A stretch of DNA of 29,253 bases. Source: Promethearchaeota archaeon. Its GTDB lineage: Archaea > Asgardarchaeota > Lokiarchaeia > Sigynarchaeales > SOKP01. Shown here one piece after another: positions 1 through 8,736 of the stretch. The notes under the pieces are model-generated. The model had not been told where the DNA came from, did not search any database, and saw only the letters and a list, made by a program, of their open reading frames with translations. How positions within the stretch are numbered: the first letter of the stretch is position 1; each line of letters starts with the position of its first letter. The stretch is from the NCBI GenBank assembly GCA_016839655.1, contig JAEOTW010000045.1, forward strand, positions 1 through 29,253, read 5' to 3'. Both the position numbers and the translations under genes were made by a program.

Positions 1-313
1 AGAAAAATCCAACTAGATGAGATAGGGATTAAAATGAGGAAGATCCAAATATATTTACTTAAATTCTTTCTTAAGGAAATTGCTAATTTCAGCATTTTTT
101 TGAGACTAATCGCATTCGATTAAATTCATCTTATACCTATATACCTAAGGAATTATATAGAAATTCTAAGTATATAATATTTTCCACAAATTAGTCATTT
201 ATAAAATCATTGTGATCCAGTATATATTAATGCTCTAATTGAATTTTACATCAGGTTTTTTTAGATTTTTCAACAGAAAATCTTTATTTACTTGAACAAC
301 ATTAATATAAAAT
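1..313. other. Intergenic region, possibly with the tail of a gene cut by the window edge
   Basis: No recognisable gene lies here. The first forward frame is open from base 1 to a TAA at 121-123 and would encode about 40 residues rich in Ile, Leu, Phe and Lys. That could be the C-terminus of a protein starting outside the window, but in DNA this AT-rich a chance open stretch of this size is possible and I recognise no family. The rest is very A+T-rich. A TATA-like stretch around 278-288 lies about 30 nt before the kinase start at 314 and is a plausible but weak promoter. I see no tRNA, repeat or other structure. Confidence 0.25.
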
Positions 314-1939
314 ATGTCTAATTCACAAAGAAAATATATTCTAGCAATAGATCATGGGACTGGTGGTCCAAAAACAGCAATAGTATCCACAGAAGGTGAA
401 GTCCTTGATTGGGCATTTCAAGAAGTACCTTTATATGCATATAAGGGGGGTGCTGTAGAACAAGATCCAGATGATTGGTGGAATGCCATTGTTAAAACTT
501 CTCAAAAAGTAATTGGAAGTGGAAAAGTTTCTGTGGATGATATTGTGGGAGTGTGTAATTCAAGTCAATGGAGTGGAACTGTAGCCCTCGATAAAGAAGG
601 GAATCACTTAATGAATTCGATTATATGGATGGACACAAGAGGAGCGAAATATATTGAAGAATTTAATAAAGGTTTGCTAAAAGTATCTGGTTATAATATA
701 CTTAAAATGTTAAAATTGCTAAAAAGAACTAGTGGCGGTCCCGGTTTTCATGGAAAAGACCCAATTTCTCATATTTTAGTCTTAAAAAATGAGTTTCCTG
801 ATATCTATAATAATACTTACAAGTTTTTAGAACCACAAGATTATGTTAACCTTAAATTAACAGGGAAATTCGCGGCCTCAATCGCATCAATAGCACTTCA
901 TTGGATTACTGATATTAGAGATTTATATAATCCAAAATTATCCAAAAAACTCACAAAGATGTTTAAAGTTGATATTAATAAATTTCCTTTAGATTTAAGA
1001 AATGCAACAGATATCTTAGGACCAATTAAGGATGTTGTTGCGGATGAGATTGGATTAAATAGAGGGACTAAAGTTGTTATGGGTGCTCCTGATGTTGCTT
1101 CAGCTAACATTGGATCTGGAGCAGTTCAAGATTATGAATCTCATATCTATATTGGTACATCTGATTGGATCGGATGCCATATCCCTTTCAAAAAAGTTGA
1201 TATCTTTCATAATATGGCAAGTTTACCTTCAGCTATTCCAGGAAGATATATTTTAGCTAATGAACAAGAAATTGCTGGTGGTGCTTTATCGTTTCTTAGA
1301 GATAAAATACTTTATCATAAAGACGAGCTTTTAAAAGAGGAATCAGTTCCCGATGTTTTTAAAATATTCGATAGAATCGTTGAGACTGTGCCTGCAGGAT
1401 CAAATAATCTAATTTTTACACCTTGGCTGATTGGTGAAAGGGCACCAGTAGACGATTCTTCAATCCGTGCAGGATTATATAATCTTTCATTAGAAATGTC
1501 CCGAGAGCATTTAATAAGGGCAATATTTGAGGGTGTTGCATACAACATAAAATGGTTATTAATTTATGTAGAGAAATTCATACAAAAAAATAAAATAAAA
1601 TCAACTCCCGGTATGACTAAAAAGGATATTGTTATACCAGAGATTAATATTATCGGTGGTGGAGCTCAAAGTAATGTGTGGTGTCAAATATTTGCTGATG
1701 TGTTAGATAGAAAAATAAAGCAAGTTATGGATCCAATTCAAGCAAATGCTCGGGGAGCCGCATTTATTGCATCAGTAGGGTTAGGATACCTTAAATGGGA
1801 TGAAATTCAGAGATGTTGTGAGATATCTAACGTATTTACGCCAAATCCAGAAAATAGAGGGATTTATGATAAACTCTTTAAAGAATATTTGAATATCTAT
1901 AAGATTATGGGAAAAACTTATAGAAATTTGAATAGATAA
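314..1939 (+). CDS. FGGY-family carbohydrate kinase (xylulokinase-like)
   Basis: An ATP-dependent kinase for a sugar or polyol of the FGGY family, acting in the cytosol. The 541 residues match the family's usual 490-550. The N-terminal actin-like ATPase half opens with the phosphate-1 loop (IDHGTGG, residues 12-18), followed by IWMDTRG (104-110), a typical substrate-side motif. GAPDVASANIGSGA near 257-270 contains Asp260, placed like the catalytic base of xylulokinases. The second half has the adenosine-binding IIGGGAQSNVWCQIFADVL motif (447-464). Glycine at the second DxGT position and the proline in GGPKT make the phosphate loop slightly unusual. The substrate cannot be set from sequence; xylulose, glycerol or another polyol are all possible. 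The gene stands alone and converges on the zinc-protein gene at 1972. The ATG at 314 is the first in frame. Confidence 0.88.
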   Translation: MSNSQRKYILAIDHGTGGPKTAIVSTEGEVLDWAFQEVPLYAYKGGAVEQDPDDWWNAIVKTSQKVIGSGKVSVDDIVGVCNSSQWSGTVALDKEGNHLMNSIIWMDTRGAKYIEEFNKGLLKVSGYNILKMLKLLKRTSGGPGFHGKDPISHILVLKNEFPDIYNNTYKFLEPQDYVNLKLTGKFAASIASIALHWITDIRDLYNPKLSKKLTKMFKVDINKFPLDLRNATDILGPIKDVVADEIGLNRGTKVVMGAPDVASANIGSGAVQDYESHIYIGTSDWIGCHIPFKKVDIFHNMASLPSAIPGRYILANEQEIAGGALSFLRDKILYHKDELLKEESVPDVFKIFDRIVETVPAGSNNLIFTPWLIGERAPVDDSSIRAGLYNLSLEMSREHLIRAIFEGVAYNIKWLLIYVEKFIQKNKIKSTPGMTKKDIVIPEINIIGGGAQSNVWCQIFADVLDRKIKQVMDPIQANARGAAFIASVGLGYLKWDEIQRCCEISNVFTPNPENRGIYDKLFKEYLNIYKIMGKTYRNLNR

Positions 1940-1975
1940 TCTTTTTTATAACCTTTTTCTAATTTCTTTTTTTAA
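1940..1975 (+). terminator. T-rich intrinsic terminator after the sugar kinase
   Basis: Just after the kinase stop there are three runs of five to seven T's. U-rich tracts without a strong hairpin are the usual archaeal terminator. The tract lies in the gap between convergent genes and overlaps the 3' end of the gene on the other strand. Confidence 0.4.
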
Positions 1976-2832
1976 TCATGAATTTTCTTGGCAACATCAA
2001 CAGAAACTCTTCTACGAATAAACTCTTTTATGCTCGTTACATATTCTTTAGTAACAGTTGATGTAATTGCTATTTCTTTTAGTTTCTTAACGAGATCCTT
2101 TTTAGAGATCTTTTTCATTGGTTTTATGATTATTTTAGTTTTATCAACATCTTCTAGAAACTTAGTGACATAAAAAGTCAAATATTTTATCTGTTCAATA
2201 GGGTCATTATTCTTTAAAGCAGTAGCAATAAAACCCTTTTCAAGATCCAAACCACTTTGCCAGGGCATTTGTATTATATGCTTATGGAAATTCATAAGAA
2301 AAGCCACTTTTCTTTGATTCTTAACCAATGCATAGAAGTAAGTTGCTGTAGGAAAAACATAATCGTTATATTCAATTTCTTTCAGAACTTTATGATTTCT
2401 ATACATTTCTGGTACAATATCATCTAGGAAAAAATTGATTTCATCCATATCCATTTGAGAATCTTTTTTTATTATGACAAATGGTTGATAATTAAATAGT
2501 TTTGAATGAATTAATCCTGCTAAACATCTAAATCCAAGCAGTTTAATGTATTTCATTAAACCTAATGATTCTTCTTCAGGATGAGCTTCTTCTTTTGGTT
2601 TTACTTCATCTGGGGTTGATACAGATAAATCAACGGTTTGATATCCGAGAATTCTTCCCTTTATATCTAATAATACAACAAATACGTGGTCTTGACATAC
2701 TGCTCCTTTTGGAACTTGGATTTTAACATGACCAAATTTTTTTTCCGTAAAAAGGGTTTCTGGAACAGTTATAGTTTTTTCTGCGCCACAATTTGGACAC
2801 GCTATACTTATATATCTAGATTGTACTTGCAT
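1972..2832 (-). CDS. Zinc-binding protein of unknown function (CxxC...CxxH N-terminal module)
   Basis: I do not recognise a characterised family. The 286-residue protein begins with a compact module of about 70 residues carrying ACPNCGAE (Cys12, Cys15) and VCQDHVF (Cys46, His49), a C-x2-C-x30-C-x2-H arrangement that should hold one zinc ion. It is followed by strands containing LLDIKGRILGYQTVDL. A short acidic linker (about 75-90) leads to a mostly helical region with charged residues, and a Lys-rich C-terminus (about 220-286) with several predicted helices. There is no signal peptide or membrane segment, so it is probably cytosolic. A good ribosome-binding site (AGGTGGGG, 2841-2848) supports the ATG at 2832. 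My impression is that this N-terminal module recurs in Asgard proteins with different partners, but I could not search for it. Role unknown. Confidence 0.72.
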   Translation of the reverse strand: MQVQSRYISIACPNCGAEKTITVPETLFTEKKFGHVKIQVPKGAVCQDHVFVVLLDIKGRILGYQTVDLSVSTPDEVKPKEEAHPEEESLGLMKYIKLLGFRCLAGLIHSKLFNYQPFVIIKKDSQMDMDEINFFLDDIVPEMYRNHKVLKEIEYNDYVFPTATYFYALVKNQRKVAFLMNFHKHIIQMPWQSGLDLEKGFIATALKNNDPIEQIKYLTFYVTKFLEDVDKTKIIIKPMKKISKKDLVKKLKEIAITSTVTKEYVTSIKEFIRRRVSVDVAKKIHD

Positions 2833-2840
2833 AATTCATT

Positions 2841-2848
2841 CCCCACCT
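2841..2848 (-). promoter_or_regulatory. Shine-Dalgarno site of the zinc-protein gene
   Basis: On the minus strand AGGTGGGG lies eight bases before the ATG at 2832. It is complementary to much of the archaeal 16S rRNA 3' end and fixes the start of this gene. Confidence 0.55.
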
Positions 2849-2885
2849 AGGTTGAAAAAATTAAAAAAACTGTATACATCACATG

Positions 2886-2910
2886 AAAGTTTATAAATAT
2901 AAATATATCC
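2886..2910 (-). promoter_or_regulatory. TATA-rich putative promoter of the zinc-protein gene
   Basis: On the minus strand this stretch reads as an extended TATA-like box, about 55-75 bases before the start codon, and would place transcription start near 2868 with a short leader containing the ribosome-binding site. The stretch is nearly symmetrical, so it could also drive forward transcription. In a genome this AT-rich such boxes occur by chance. Confidence 0.3.
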
Positions 2911-2995
2911 CCAATTAAAAGATGGGAGTGATATCCGCAAAATACAAGAAACCAATAAAGAATAATATCATTATAGACTCTTTTTTATCATATTA

Positions 2996-3052
2996 GAAAA
3001 AGGGTTTTTAAATAGTTTTAAAAAATAAAAATTTTGATTAAAAATTCTTTAT
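2996..3052 (-). terminator. T-rich terminator of the acyl-CoA synthetase gene
   Basis: Read on the minus strand, the bases after the stop of the acyl-CoA synthetase contain several runs of four to six T's, the usual archaeal termination signal. No hairpin is needed or seen. Confidence 0.35.
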
Positions 3053-3056
3053 AATT

Positions 3057-4952
3057 CTATCCTTTAATCGTTTTTCCTAGTTCAATTTTACTTATATCTT
3101 TTTCTTGAAGTTCACGTCTCTGAACTTTACCTGTCATACTAACTGGCATTTTTCGAACAAATTCTATATATTTAGGGCTTTTCCACTTAGCCATATTTTC
3201 TCTGGCCCACTCTTTTAATTGTTCACTAGTTATATCTCTTTCAGCTTTAAAACCTTTCTTCAATGTAACCCATGCTTTCACAGCTTCACCTGTATTTTCA
3301 TCAGGAATACCTGCAACTGCAACTTCATCAACCTTTTCGTGATGACCTAATAATTCTTCTACTTCTTTTGGAAAGACTGAATGGCCCGATACTTTAATTA
3401 AGGATTTTTTTCGATCACGAATCTCAACCCATCCATGCTCATCCATAAATCCAATATCACCAGTCAGTAACCAGCGTTTCCCACCCCAATTTTTCAAATT
3501 ATCTTCTTGTTCTTTCTGCTTTCCTAAATATCCCAACATTATATGAGGTCCAGCACAACAAATTTCTCCTGTATTTTCAATTCCAAAACCTCCTCTTTCT
3601 TTAGTTCCATCACATATAGGTCCTGCCTCGAAATTCTCTGAATCAAATATGGCCCAATCAGCACCAGGAATAGGTAATCCTAGTTTCCCAGATTTTGTAG
3701 GTCCCCAAAAGGGTGCAATACTCTGCATAGGAGATGTTTCAGTCAATCCATAACCAGAACGTATTGGACAGAAGATCTCTTCAAAGGGAACTCTCACATA
3801 ATCGTGTAAGGGCCCTGCTCCTTGAGTGGCATACTTCAATTTTTTCCAAAAGTCATACTTCTGTTTAAAATTTTCTACACCCGTATTTTGTACAAAATCT
3901 GTTAACCTTTTAAATAACATTTCTACTCCCGTATACATTATTCCTTCAGGAGCGTCAATTTTATTTATTGCTTCACATAGCACATCATCTGAGGGGGGCT
4001 TAGGAAATAATAGCATGACCATTCCCAGACCAAGTGCAGCATTCATGACACAAGTCATGCCAAAACTATGGAAAAAAGGAATTGAGCCAATAGTTATCAT
4101 CCCCGGAGAGAGTCTTGTCCAATCTTTAGCCATATTTAAATTCGCACTTAAATTCGCATGTGAAAGCATTGCAACTTTAGGTAAACCTGTAGTTCCTCCT
4201 GTCATGAGATATATTGCTGGATCTGTCCAGGGGTCTATATTTGTTTCAACTTCTTCTGGTTCTGTTTCTTTTATAATTCTATCCATCCAAAATACTTTAT
4301 AATGCTCAGTTTCATCTGGTATTTTATCTCTAGCACTAGGTATACCCAGTTTTTCAATTATATCTTCGTCAGCAGTCAAAAAATCCATAAAATTGGAAGG
4401 TACTACAAATTTTACCTCAGTTTTAGGTAATACATCTTTGGGGCCTGCAATGTACAGCATATCCATCATTACAAAAACTTTCGCTTTTGTCATTGTTAGA
4501 GAATGTAAAAGTTCCATTGGCCGGTAAGTTGGATTAATACCCTGTGTTATTGCTCCAATATATTGACATCCCATATAAGCAACTACAAAATTGATGGAGT
4601 TCGGTAAATCAACAGCAACAACATCACCTTTTCTTATTCCTAATTTTTCGTAAAGAAATGTACCAAATCGCTTTGCATAATCAAATAATTTACTTAATTT
4701 TACTCTCTCTATATATGGTCCATACACAAAGACACAAACTTCACTGTCTCTATTCCCATATAGGTCCGCAGCCATCTGAAAATAGTCCCACATTGGTAAA
4801 ATATCAACATTTTCGACATCTTTTAATTGTTTTGGCACACCATCAGGCCAATAACCACCTTCCTCCGGTGGTGTAAACCATACCTTTTTCTCCTCAACTA
4901 TAAATTCTGGATCCTTTATACTTGTCATTTTAAAATCTCTTTTCTTATTCAT
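3057..4952 (-). CDS. AMP-forming acyl-CoA synthetase (long-chain fatty acid--CoA ligase type)
   Basis: Activates a carboxylic acid, probably a medium- or long-chain fatty acid, through an acyl-adenylate to the CoA thioester (ANL superfamily). The 631 residues contain all core motifs: the P-loop YLMTGGTTGLPK (248-259), SGYGLTETSP (399-408), LTGDIGFMDEHGWVEIRDR (496-514, hinge and ribose-binding Asp), and near the C-terminus GKVQRRELQE with the catalytic lysine at about 609. The acyl pocket cannot be read reliably, so chain length is open. An ATG eight codons in (4928) is an alternative start; neither has a clear ribosome-binding site. It is a single gene with no beta-oxidation partners in the window. 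In Asgard archaea such enzymes are usually discussed in fatty acid or organic acid metabolism; that role is inferred. Confidence 0.9.
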   Translation of the reverse strand: MNKKRDFKMTSIKDPEFIVEEKKVWFTPPEEGGYWPDGVPKQLKDVENVDILPMWDYFQMAADLYGNRDSEVCVFVYGPYIERVKLSKLFDYAKRFGTFLYEKLGIRKGDVVAVDLPNSINFVVAYMGCQYIGAITQGINPTYRPMELLHSLTMTKAKVFVMMDMLYIAGPKDVLPKTEVKFVVPSNFMDFLTADEDIIEKLGIPSARDKIPDETEHYKVFWMDRIIKETEPEEVETNIDPWTDPAIYLMTGGTTGLPKVAMLSHANLSANLNMAKDWTRLSPGMITIGSIPFFHSFGMTCVMNAALGLGMVMLLFPKPPSDDVLCEAINKIDAPEGIMYTGVEMLFKRLTDFVQNTGVENFKQKYDFWKKLKYATQGAGPLHDYVRVPFEEIFCPIRSGYGLTETSPMQSIAPFWGPTKSGKLGLPIPGADWAIFDSENFEAGPICDGTKERGGFGIENTGEICCAGPHIMLGYLGKQKEQEDNLKNWGGKRWLLTGDIGFMDEHGWVEIRDRKKSLIKVSGHSVFPKEVEELLGHHEKVDEVAVAGIPDENTGEAVKAWVTLKKGFKAERDITSEQLKEWARENMAKWKSPKYIEFVRKMPVSMTGKVQRRELQEKDISKIELGKTIKG

Positions 4953-5087
4953 TATTGATATTTTTGTAAAATTTGAGTCAAAATCTCAACTCTTATATTA
5001 TGATTGATTTGATATTATATAATAATTTAACTTGATATCAATATAAGCCCTAGAAATAATCAAAAAAAAAATAGTATTCAGTGGATA

Positions 5088-6455
5088 TTAGGAAATCTGA
5101 GTTCTTTTTTTAATTGTCTTTCTTCTTTTATAGAAATAGTAAACATTGATAGCAATTAAAATTCCCACAACAGTCCATTGGATAGGAGGAAAATCTGTTA
5201 ATAATGACACCCCGAGAAATGTAAGAAGTAAGTTAGAAGTAATCTCTTTAAAAAATTCACCTTTTTCTAAGGTTTCTTCAAATCTTTCTTGTATAATTCT
5301 ATCAGTTTTGATATCTTGTTGATATTCTTCAATTAGTTTTCTTAGATCCTCATCCTCTTCCATATAATTTAGAGCTTTAGCCGGATTAATGACCCAATCA
5401 TTTAGAATTGATAGTGAGAGAAAAGATTTGGTTAGATATGCATGTGCTTCTGATATAAATTCATAATAATCCTTTAGATCAAAATCTTGACTTTTATCTC
5501 CATTAATTATCATAGAATATCTACCATAAACTACTTTACCTTCAAAATTTGCAGGAAAATCATGGATCATTCTAAGGGAATTAGTAAATTTAGTTGAAAA
5601 GAAGATACCTTGTTTGCGGGATCTAAAAACTATAACAACTGGAAAAAAGTCTGAACTTTTTGGAAAAAAGATCCTTAATATTTCTGAATATCGAAAACTA
5701 AGTTTAATAAATTCATGCAAAATTGTTCTTCCAATTTGAACAATTTTATAAACAACCTTATCAATTTCTTGATTTGAGGTTTTACAGTGTAAAATTAGTT
5801 TATCCTCTTCAAAATATCCATCAAGTTTATCTTTATATATATTAAAGCGTTGGGTTCTTTCAAATTTTTTCTCTACATACATTTTAAACCCTGGGAATTT
5901 AGCAGAGGGATAGCAACTCATAAGAAAATGACGAATATTTATTCCAGAACCAGGGATTTTAAATATAAAATAGATATCTTCTGATCCATCAGGAATATCT
6001 TGAGATTTCCAGTTAAAATCTATCGGAGTTCTCTTAGATGTAAGCATCTTTTTATTTTCATTTATGAAATATACATGTGAGCCATCAAGAATTGAGAAAT
6101 TAATTTTCTTATCAAAACGTAATTTCTTCAACTTATTTCCAATCTTTGGGATCTCTGGGTAAATTTCGTTTGATAATATATTGAATTTCAGACTATAATC
6201 CTTTATTCCAGATTCTACTAATAAATTATTAAGAGTCAATTTAGAGTCAACTTTACCTTTAGACAATATTTTCAAGATACTTACCTCTAAAAGATCTTTT
6301 TCTTCGAGTTCTTCGACTTCCTCTTCTTCAAGTTCTTCTTCTACCATATATTTATTTTTAGGGACTTTTTCACTCATATAGGTCATCCTACTACTTTTTG
6401 AAATTATTAATTTTAATATTTCAAATTTTAAATTATTATATACTTTTTTAGACAT
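5088..6455 (-). CDS. Tail-anchored membrane protein of unknown function
   Basis: I recognise no family. The 455-residue reading frame has a very acidic stretch (about 38-53, mostly Glu), a helical segment that could be a small winged-helix-like domain (about 55-115), and a long mixed alpha/beta region. Two adjacent hydrophobic segments (about 406-420 and 425-442) follow, then a short tail dense in Lys and Arg. This suggests a mostly cytosolic protein anchored by a C-terminal hairpin; there is no signal peptide. The start is doubtful. The outermost ATG (6455) lies only seven bases from the start of taw2 on the other strand, and the likely taw2 TATA box falls inside this N-terminus. ATGs at 6386 and 6377 (M-S-E-K-V) and one ahead of the acidic stretch (6347) are alternatives; I prefer 6377 biologically but give the full frame. 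Confidence 0.68.
   Translation of the reverse strand: MSKKVYNNLKFEILKLIISKSSRMTYMSEKVPKNKYMVEEELEEEEVEELEEKDLLEVSILKILSKGKVDSKLTLNNLLVESGIKDYSLKFNILSNEIYPEIPKIGNKLKKLRFDKKINFSILDGSHVYFINENKKMLTSKRTPIDFNWKSQDIPDGSEDIYFIFKIPGSGINIRHFLMSCYPSAKFPGFKMYVEKKFERTQRFNIYKDKLDGYFEEDKLILHCKTSNQEIDKVVYKIVQIGRTILHEFIKLSFRYSEILRIFFPKSSDFFPVVIVFRSRKQGIFFSTKFTNSLRMIHDFPANFEGKVVYGRYSMIINGDKSQDFDLKDYYEFISEAHAYLTKSFLSLSILNDWVINPAKALNYMEEDEDLRKLIEEYQQDIKTDRIIQERFEETLEKGEFFKEITSNLLLTFLGVSLLTDFPPIQWTVVGILIAINVYYFYKRRKTIKKRTQIS
6433..6443 (+). promoter_or_regulatory. Putative TATA box of taw2
   Basis: A TATA-like box (TTATTATATAC) is centred about 25 bases before the taw2 ATG, so the message would start at or next to the start codon (leaderless). 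It lies within the N-terminal codons of the opposite gene if that gene starts at 6455. Confidence 0.35.
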
Positions 6456-6462
6456 AATTATA

Positions 6463-7323
6463 ATGAAATTTAAATATAAACTTAAAGAGAGCTTAAAAGA
6501 TATTTTAAATGAAGAAGAGCTCTCACTTCTTCCACGCGGCTTCCAAACTTTGGGAGATATAATAATCCTAAAATTGAATGAGAAATTGATTGGTAAAGAA
6601 CACCAAATTGCTCAGGCATACTTAGATTTGTTGCCAAAATTAAGATCAGTTTATATAAACAGAGGTAAAATAGTGGGTGCTTTTAGAGCGCCAGAAAAAA
6701 TTGAATTCTTAGAAGGAGTAGACAATCCTAATGTTGAGCATAAAGAACATGAAGTAAGATATAAATTCGATATAACTAAAATAATGTTTAGTAAAGGTAA
6801 TATTAATGAAAGAAAGTATCTCTCAACACTGGTAAAAAATGGAGAAATTATTATAGATATGTTTGCAGGGATTGGATATTTCTCGTTACCAATTGCGAAA
6901 CATGCTCCAGTAAAAAAGATTTATAGTATTGAGCTTAACCATGAATCATATGAATATCTAGTTGAAAACATAAGGATAAATCATTTAATTGATAAAATAA
7001 TACCAATAGAAGGAAATTGTAAAACTGAGGTGTTAAAACTCAGTGAAGCGGGAATTAGAGCAGATAGAGTAATCATGGGTGTTTTCCCTGCACCTAGAGA
7101 TTACATTAAAGAAGCTTTATCGTTAGTTAAAGATAAAGGAACGATGTTTCATTATGAAGGAGTGGTAGAAAAAGATAATATTGCTGCTCTATTCAAAGAA
7201 TTTAACGAGATAGCTTTAAAGGAAGGCTATAATTGTGAGTTAATTTCACATAGAATTGTAAAAAGCTATGGTCCTCATTTATTTCATGCAGTTTTAGATA
7301 TATTTGTAAGTATGAAAATTTAG
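6463..7323 (+). CDS. taw2: tRNA(Phe) wybutosine-synthesis aminocarboxypropyltransferase Taw2
   Basis: Transfers the 3-amino-3-carboxypropyl group of S-adenosylmethionine to the tricyclic imG-14 base at position 37 of tRNA(Phe), a step of wybutosine-type base synthesis. The 286 residues are typical of the archaeal Trm5/TYW2 family. LLPRGFQTLGD (22-32) begins the small N-terminal domain, NINERKYL (113-120) precedes the SAM-binding motif I IIDMFAGIGYFSLPIA (130-145), and SIELN (155-159) is motif II. What separates it from the methyltransferase Trm5 is DRVIMG (201-206) in place of an NLP-type motif, and the following FHYEG (229-233), close to the HYHE of Taw2 proteins. A bifunctional Trm5a/Taw22-like relative is less likely. 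The gene is nearly back to back with the membrane-protein gene on the other strand. Confidence 0.85.
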   Translation: MKFKYKLKESLKDILNEEELSLLPRGFQTLGDIIILKLNEKLIGKEHQIAQAYLDLLPKLRSVYINRGKIVGAFRAPEKIEFLEGVDNPNVEHKEHEVRYKFDITKIMFSKGNINERKYLSTLVKNGEIIIDMFAGIGYFSLPIAKHAPVKKIYSIELNHESYEYLVENIRINHLIDKIIPIEGNCKTEVLKLSEAGIRADRVIMGVFPAPRDYIKEALSLVKDKGTMFHYEGVVEKDNIAALFKEFNEIALKEGYNCELISHRIVKSYGPHLFHAVLDIFVSMKI

Positions 7324-7419
7324 ATAATTTTATTTATAGAATAGAAGAAATATATCTTATATAGAAGTAAGAAGAGTGAACCAATAACATTATATAATAA
7401 CAAATGAGTTAGAAGAAAA

Positions 7420-8679
7420 TTGAATGGAAAAGCTACTATTGCTTTAGATTATAGTCATAATAATATTTTAACTCTAGAATCTTCCAGTTTCGGTGATTTT
7501 ACACAATTTTTGTTTACTTCTGGATATAAATTGGGTAAAATTGAATCCGGGTTTAATTCGATTAACGAGCTGAAGAAATACCATACAATCATTCTTTCAA
7601 CGCCAAAAAACACAAAGTTACAACCAAATGAGATTCAAAATCTTGAAAATTATGTAAAAAATGGGGGAAGTCTTTTAATTGTTAGCTCAACAGGAGGAGA
7701 TTATACTAATAGTACTAACTTAAACGAATTAACAACAAAATTTGGTTTTGAGTTTATTTCTGATGAAATATACGATTCTGTTAATTATATAAATCTTCAA
7801 AAAAGACCTATAATAAATATTTTTAAACCACATGTGATTACAGAAAATTTAAAGAAGGTGGTCTTCTCAAGTTCCTGTTCAACTAAAATCTTAGATTTTG
7901 TTGAAGATGAGAAAGATATTAAAATTGATTGGTTATTACAATCTGGTTTAAACTGTTGGCGTAAAAGGCATGATGGAGAATTTTGGATTGAAGAAGATAG
8001 TCCTAAAATTCCGTTAATGGTTGTTGTAGAATATTATAAAGGTAAGGTCGTAGGTTTTGGCAATTTTAGTATCTTTTCATCACTTGCTCGTGAGTATGGC
8101 TTTTCTGCTTTTGATAATGATATTTTAATAGCTAATATTCTGAGCTTTTTAATAGGAAGTTTGGACTCAGAAGGAAAACCTGTAACAATAGAGTTGAACT
8201 TGGATTTGTTTTATTGGGCAGAGAATATTATTAAAGAGGAAAAATGGGATAATATATCGGATCTTATTAACGTAAGTTTAAAATATTTTAAGGATAATTA
8301 TAGTGATATTATTGAAGAAATTAAGAAATTAAGACTGGAACGATTAGAGAAACGAAAAGCGTATGAAAAAGCAATAAAAGAGGAAATAAAAGAAGAAATT
8401 ATAGAAGACAAGGTATTGGAAAAAGTTCCTGTAGAAGTTAGAAAAAGGGAAGATCTTGAAGATATCATGAGTGAATTGGAAGATATTACAGGAGAGAAAT
8501 ATGAGATTTCTATAGATTTAGATGGTGAAGAGATTGAAGAGGGTGATGATGTTGATCTCCCGAAATACACAAATCAGGATATACTTGAATTCGAAAACGG
8601 ATTTCCAAAAAAGGCAATCTGGAAGGGTAAAGCAACGATAGCTTTTAAAGAATGGGTAGAAAAGAAGTACAAAAGATAA
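7420..8679 (+). CDS. GIFT-domain protein, IFT52-like, with acidic C-terminal tail
   Basis: The first 245 or so residues look like the GIFT domain (a Rossmann-like fold shared by IFT52 and bacterial gliding protein GldG): ATIALDYSHNN (5-15), YHTIILSTPKN (54-64), then LENYVKNGGSLLIVSSTGGD (75-94) and LTTKFGFEF (104-112), followed by VGFGNFSIFSS and DILIANILSFLIG near the end of the domain. The catalytic Cys of class I amidotransferases is not seen, as expected for GIFT. A helical region with high charge (about 255-330) and a Glu/Asp-rich segment (about 330-385) follow, then a short conserved-looking end with PKKAIWKGKATIAFKEW. There is no membrane segment. In eukaryotes IFT52 scaffolds the IFT-B complex; here the role is unknown. 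The start is a TTG, as no ATG lies near. Product 419 residues. Confidence 0.75.
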   Translation: MNGKATIALDYSHNNILTLESSSFGDFTQFLFTSGYKLGKIESGFNSINELKKYHTIILSTPKNTKLQPNEIQNLENYVKNGGSLLIVSSTGGDYTNSTNLNELTTKFGFEFISDEIYDSVNYINLQKRPIINIFKPHVITENLKKVVFSSSCSTKILDFVEDEKDIKIDWLLQSGLNCWRKRHDGEFWIEEDSPKIPLMVVVEYYKGKVVGFGNFSIFSSLAREYGFSAFDNDILIANILSFLIGSLDSEGKPVTIELNLDLFYWAENIIKEEKWDNISDLINVSLKYFKDNYSDIIEEIKKLRLERLEKRKAYEKAIKEEIKEEIIEDKVLEKVPVEVRKREDLEDIMSELEDITGEKYEISIDLDGEEIEEGDDVDLPKYTNQDILEFENGFPKKAIWKGKATIAFKEWVEKKYKR

Positions 8680-8736
8680 TAGTAAAATAGAAATTTAGCT
8701 TATTCTTTTACTATTTAATTAGTATTTTTTCTACTT

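Noticed and set aside
83..109. A 27-base stretch that resembles bases 28954-28980 with five mismatches.
   Set aside because: Both are AT-rich with a T-run in the centre; chance similarity is likely and nothing around them matches.
2922..2996. A 24-codon open frame after a TATA-like stretch.
   Set aside because: Too short to support, no ribosome-binding site, no recognisable content, and the TATA-like stretch is better explained by the minus-strand gene.
3826..4302. A plus-strand open frame inside the acyl-CoA synthetase gene.
   Set aside because: Antisense to a firmly recognised enzyme; no plausible start context or family features.
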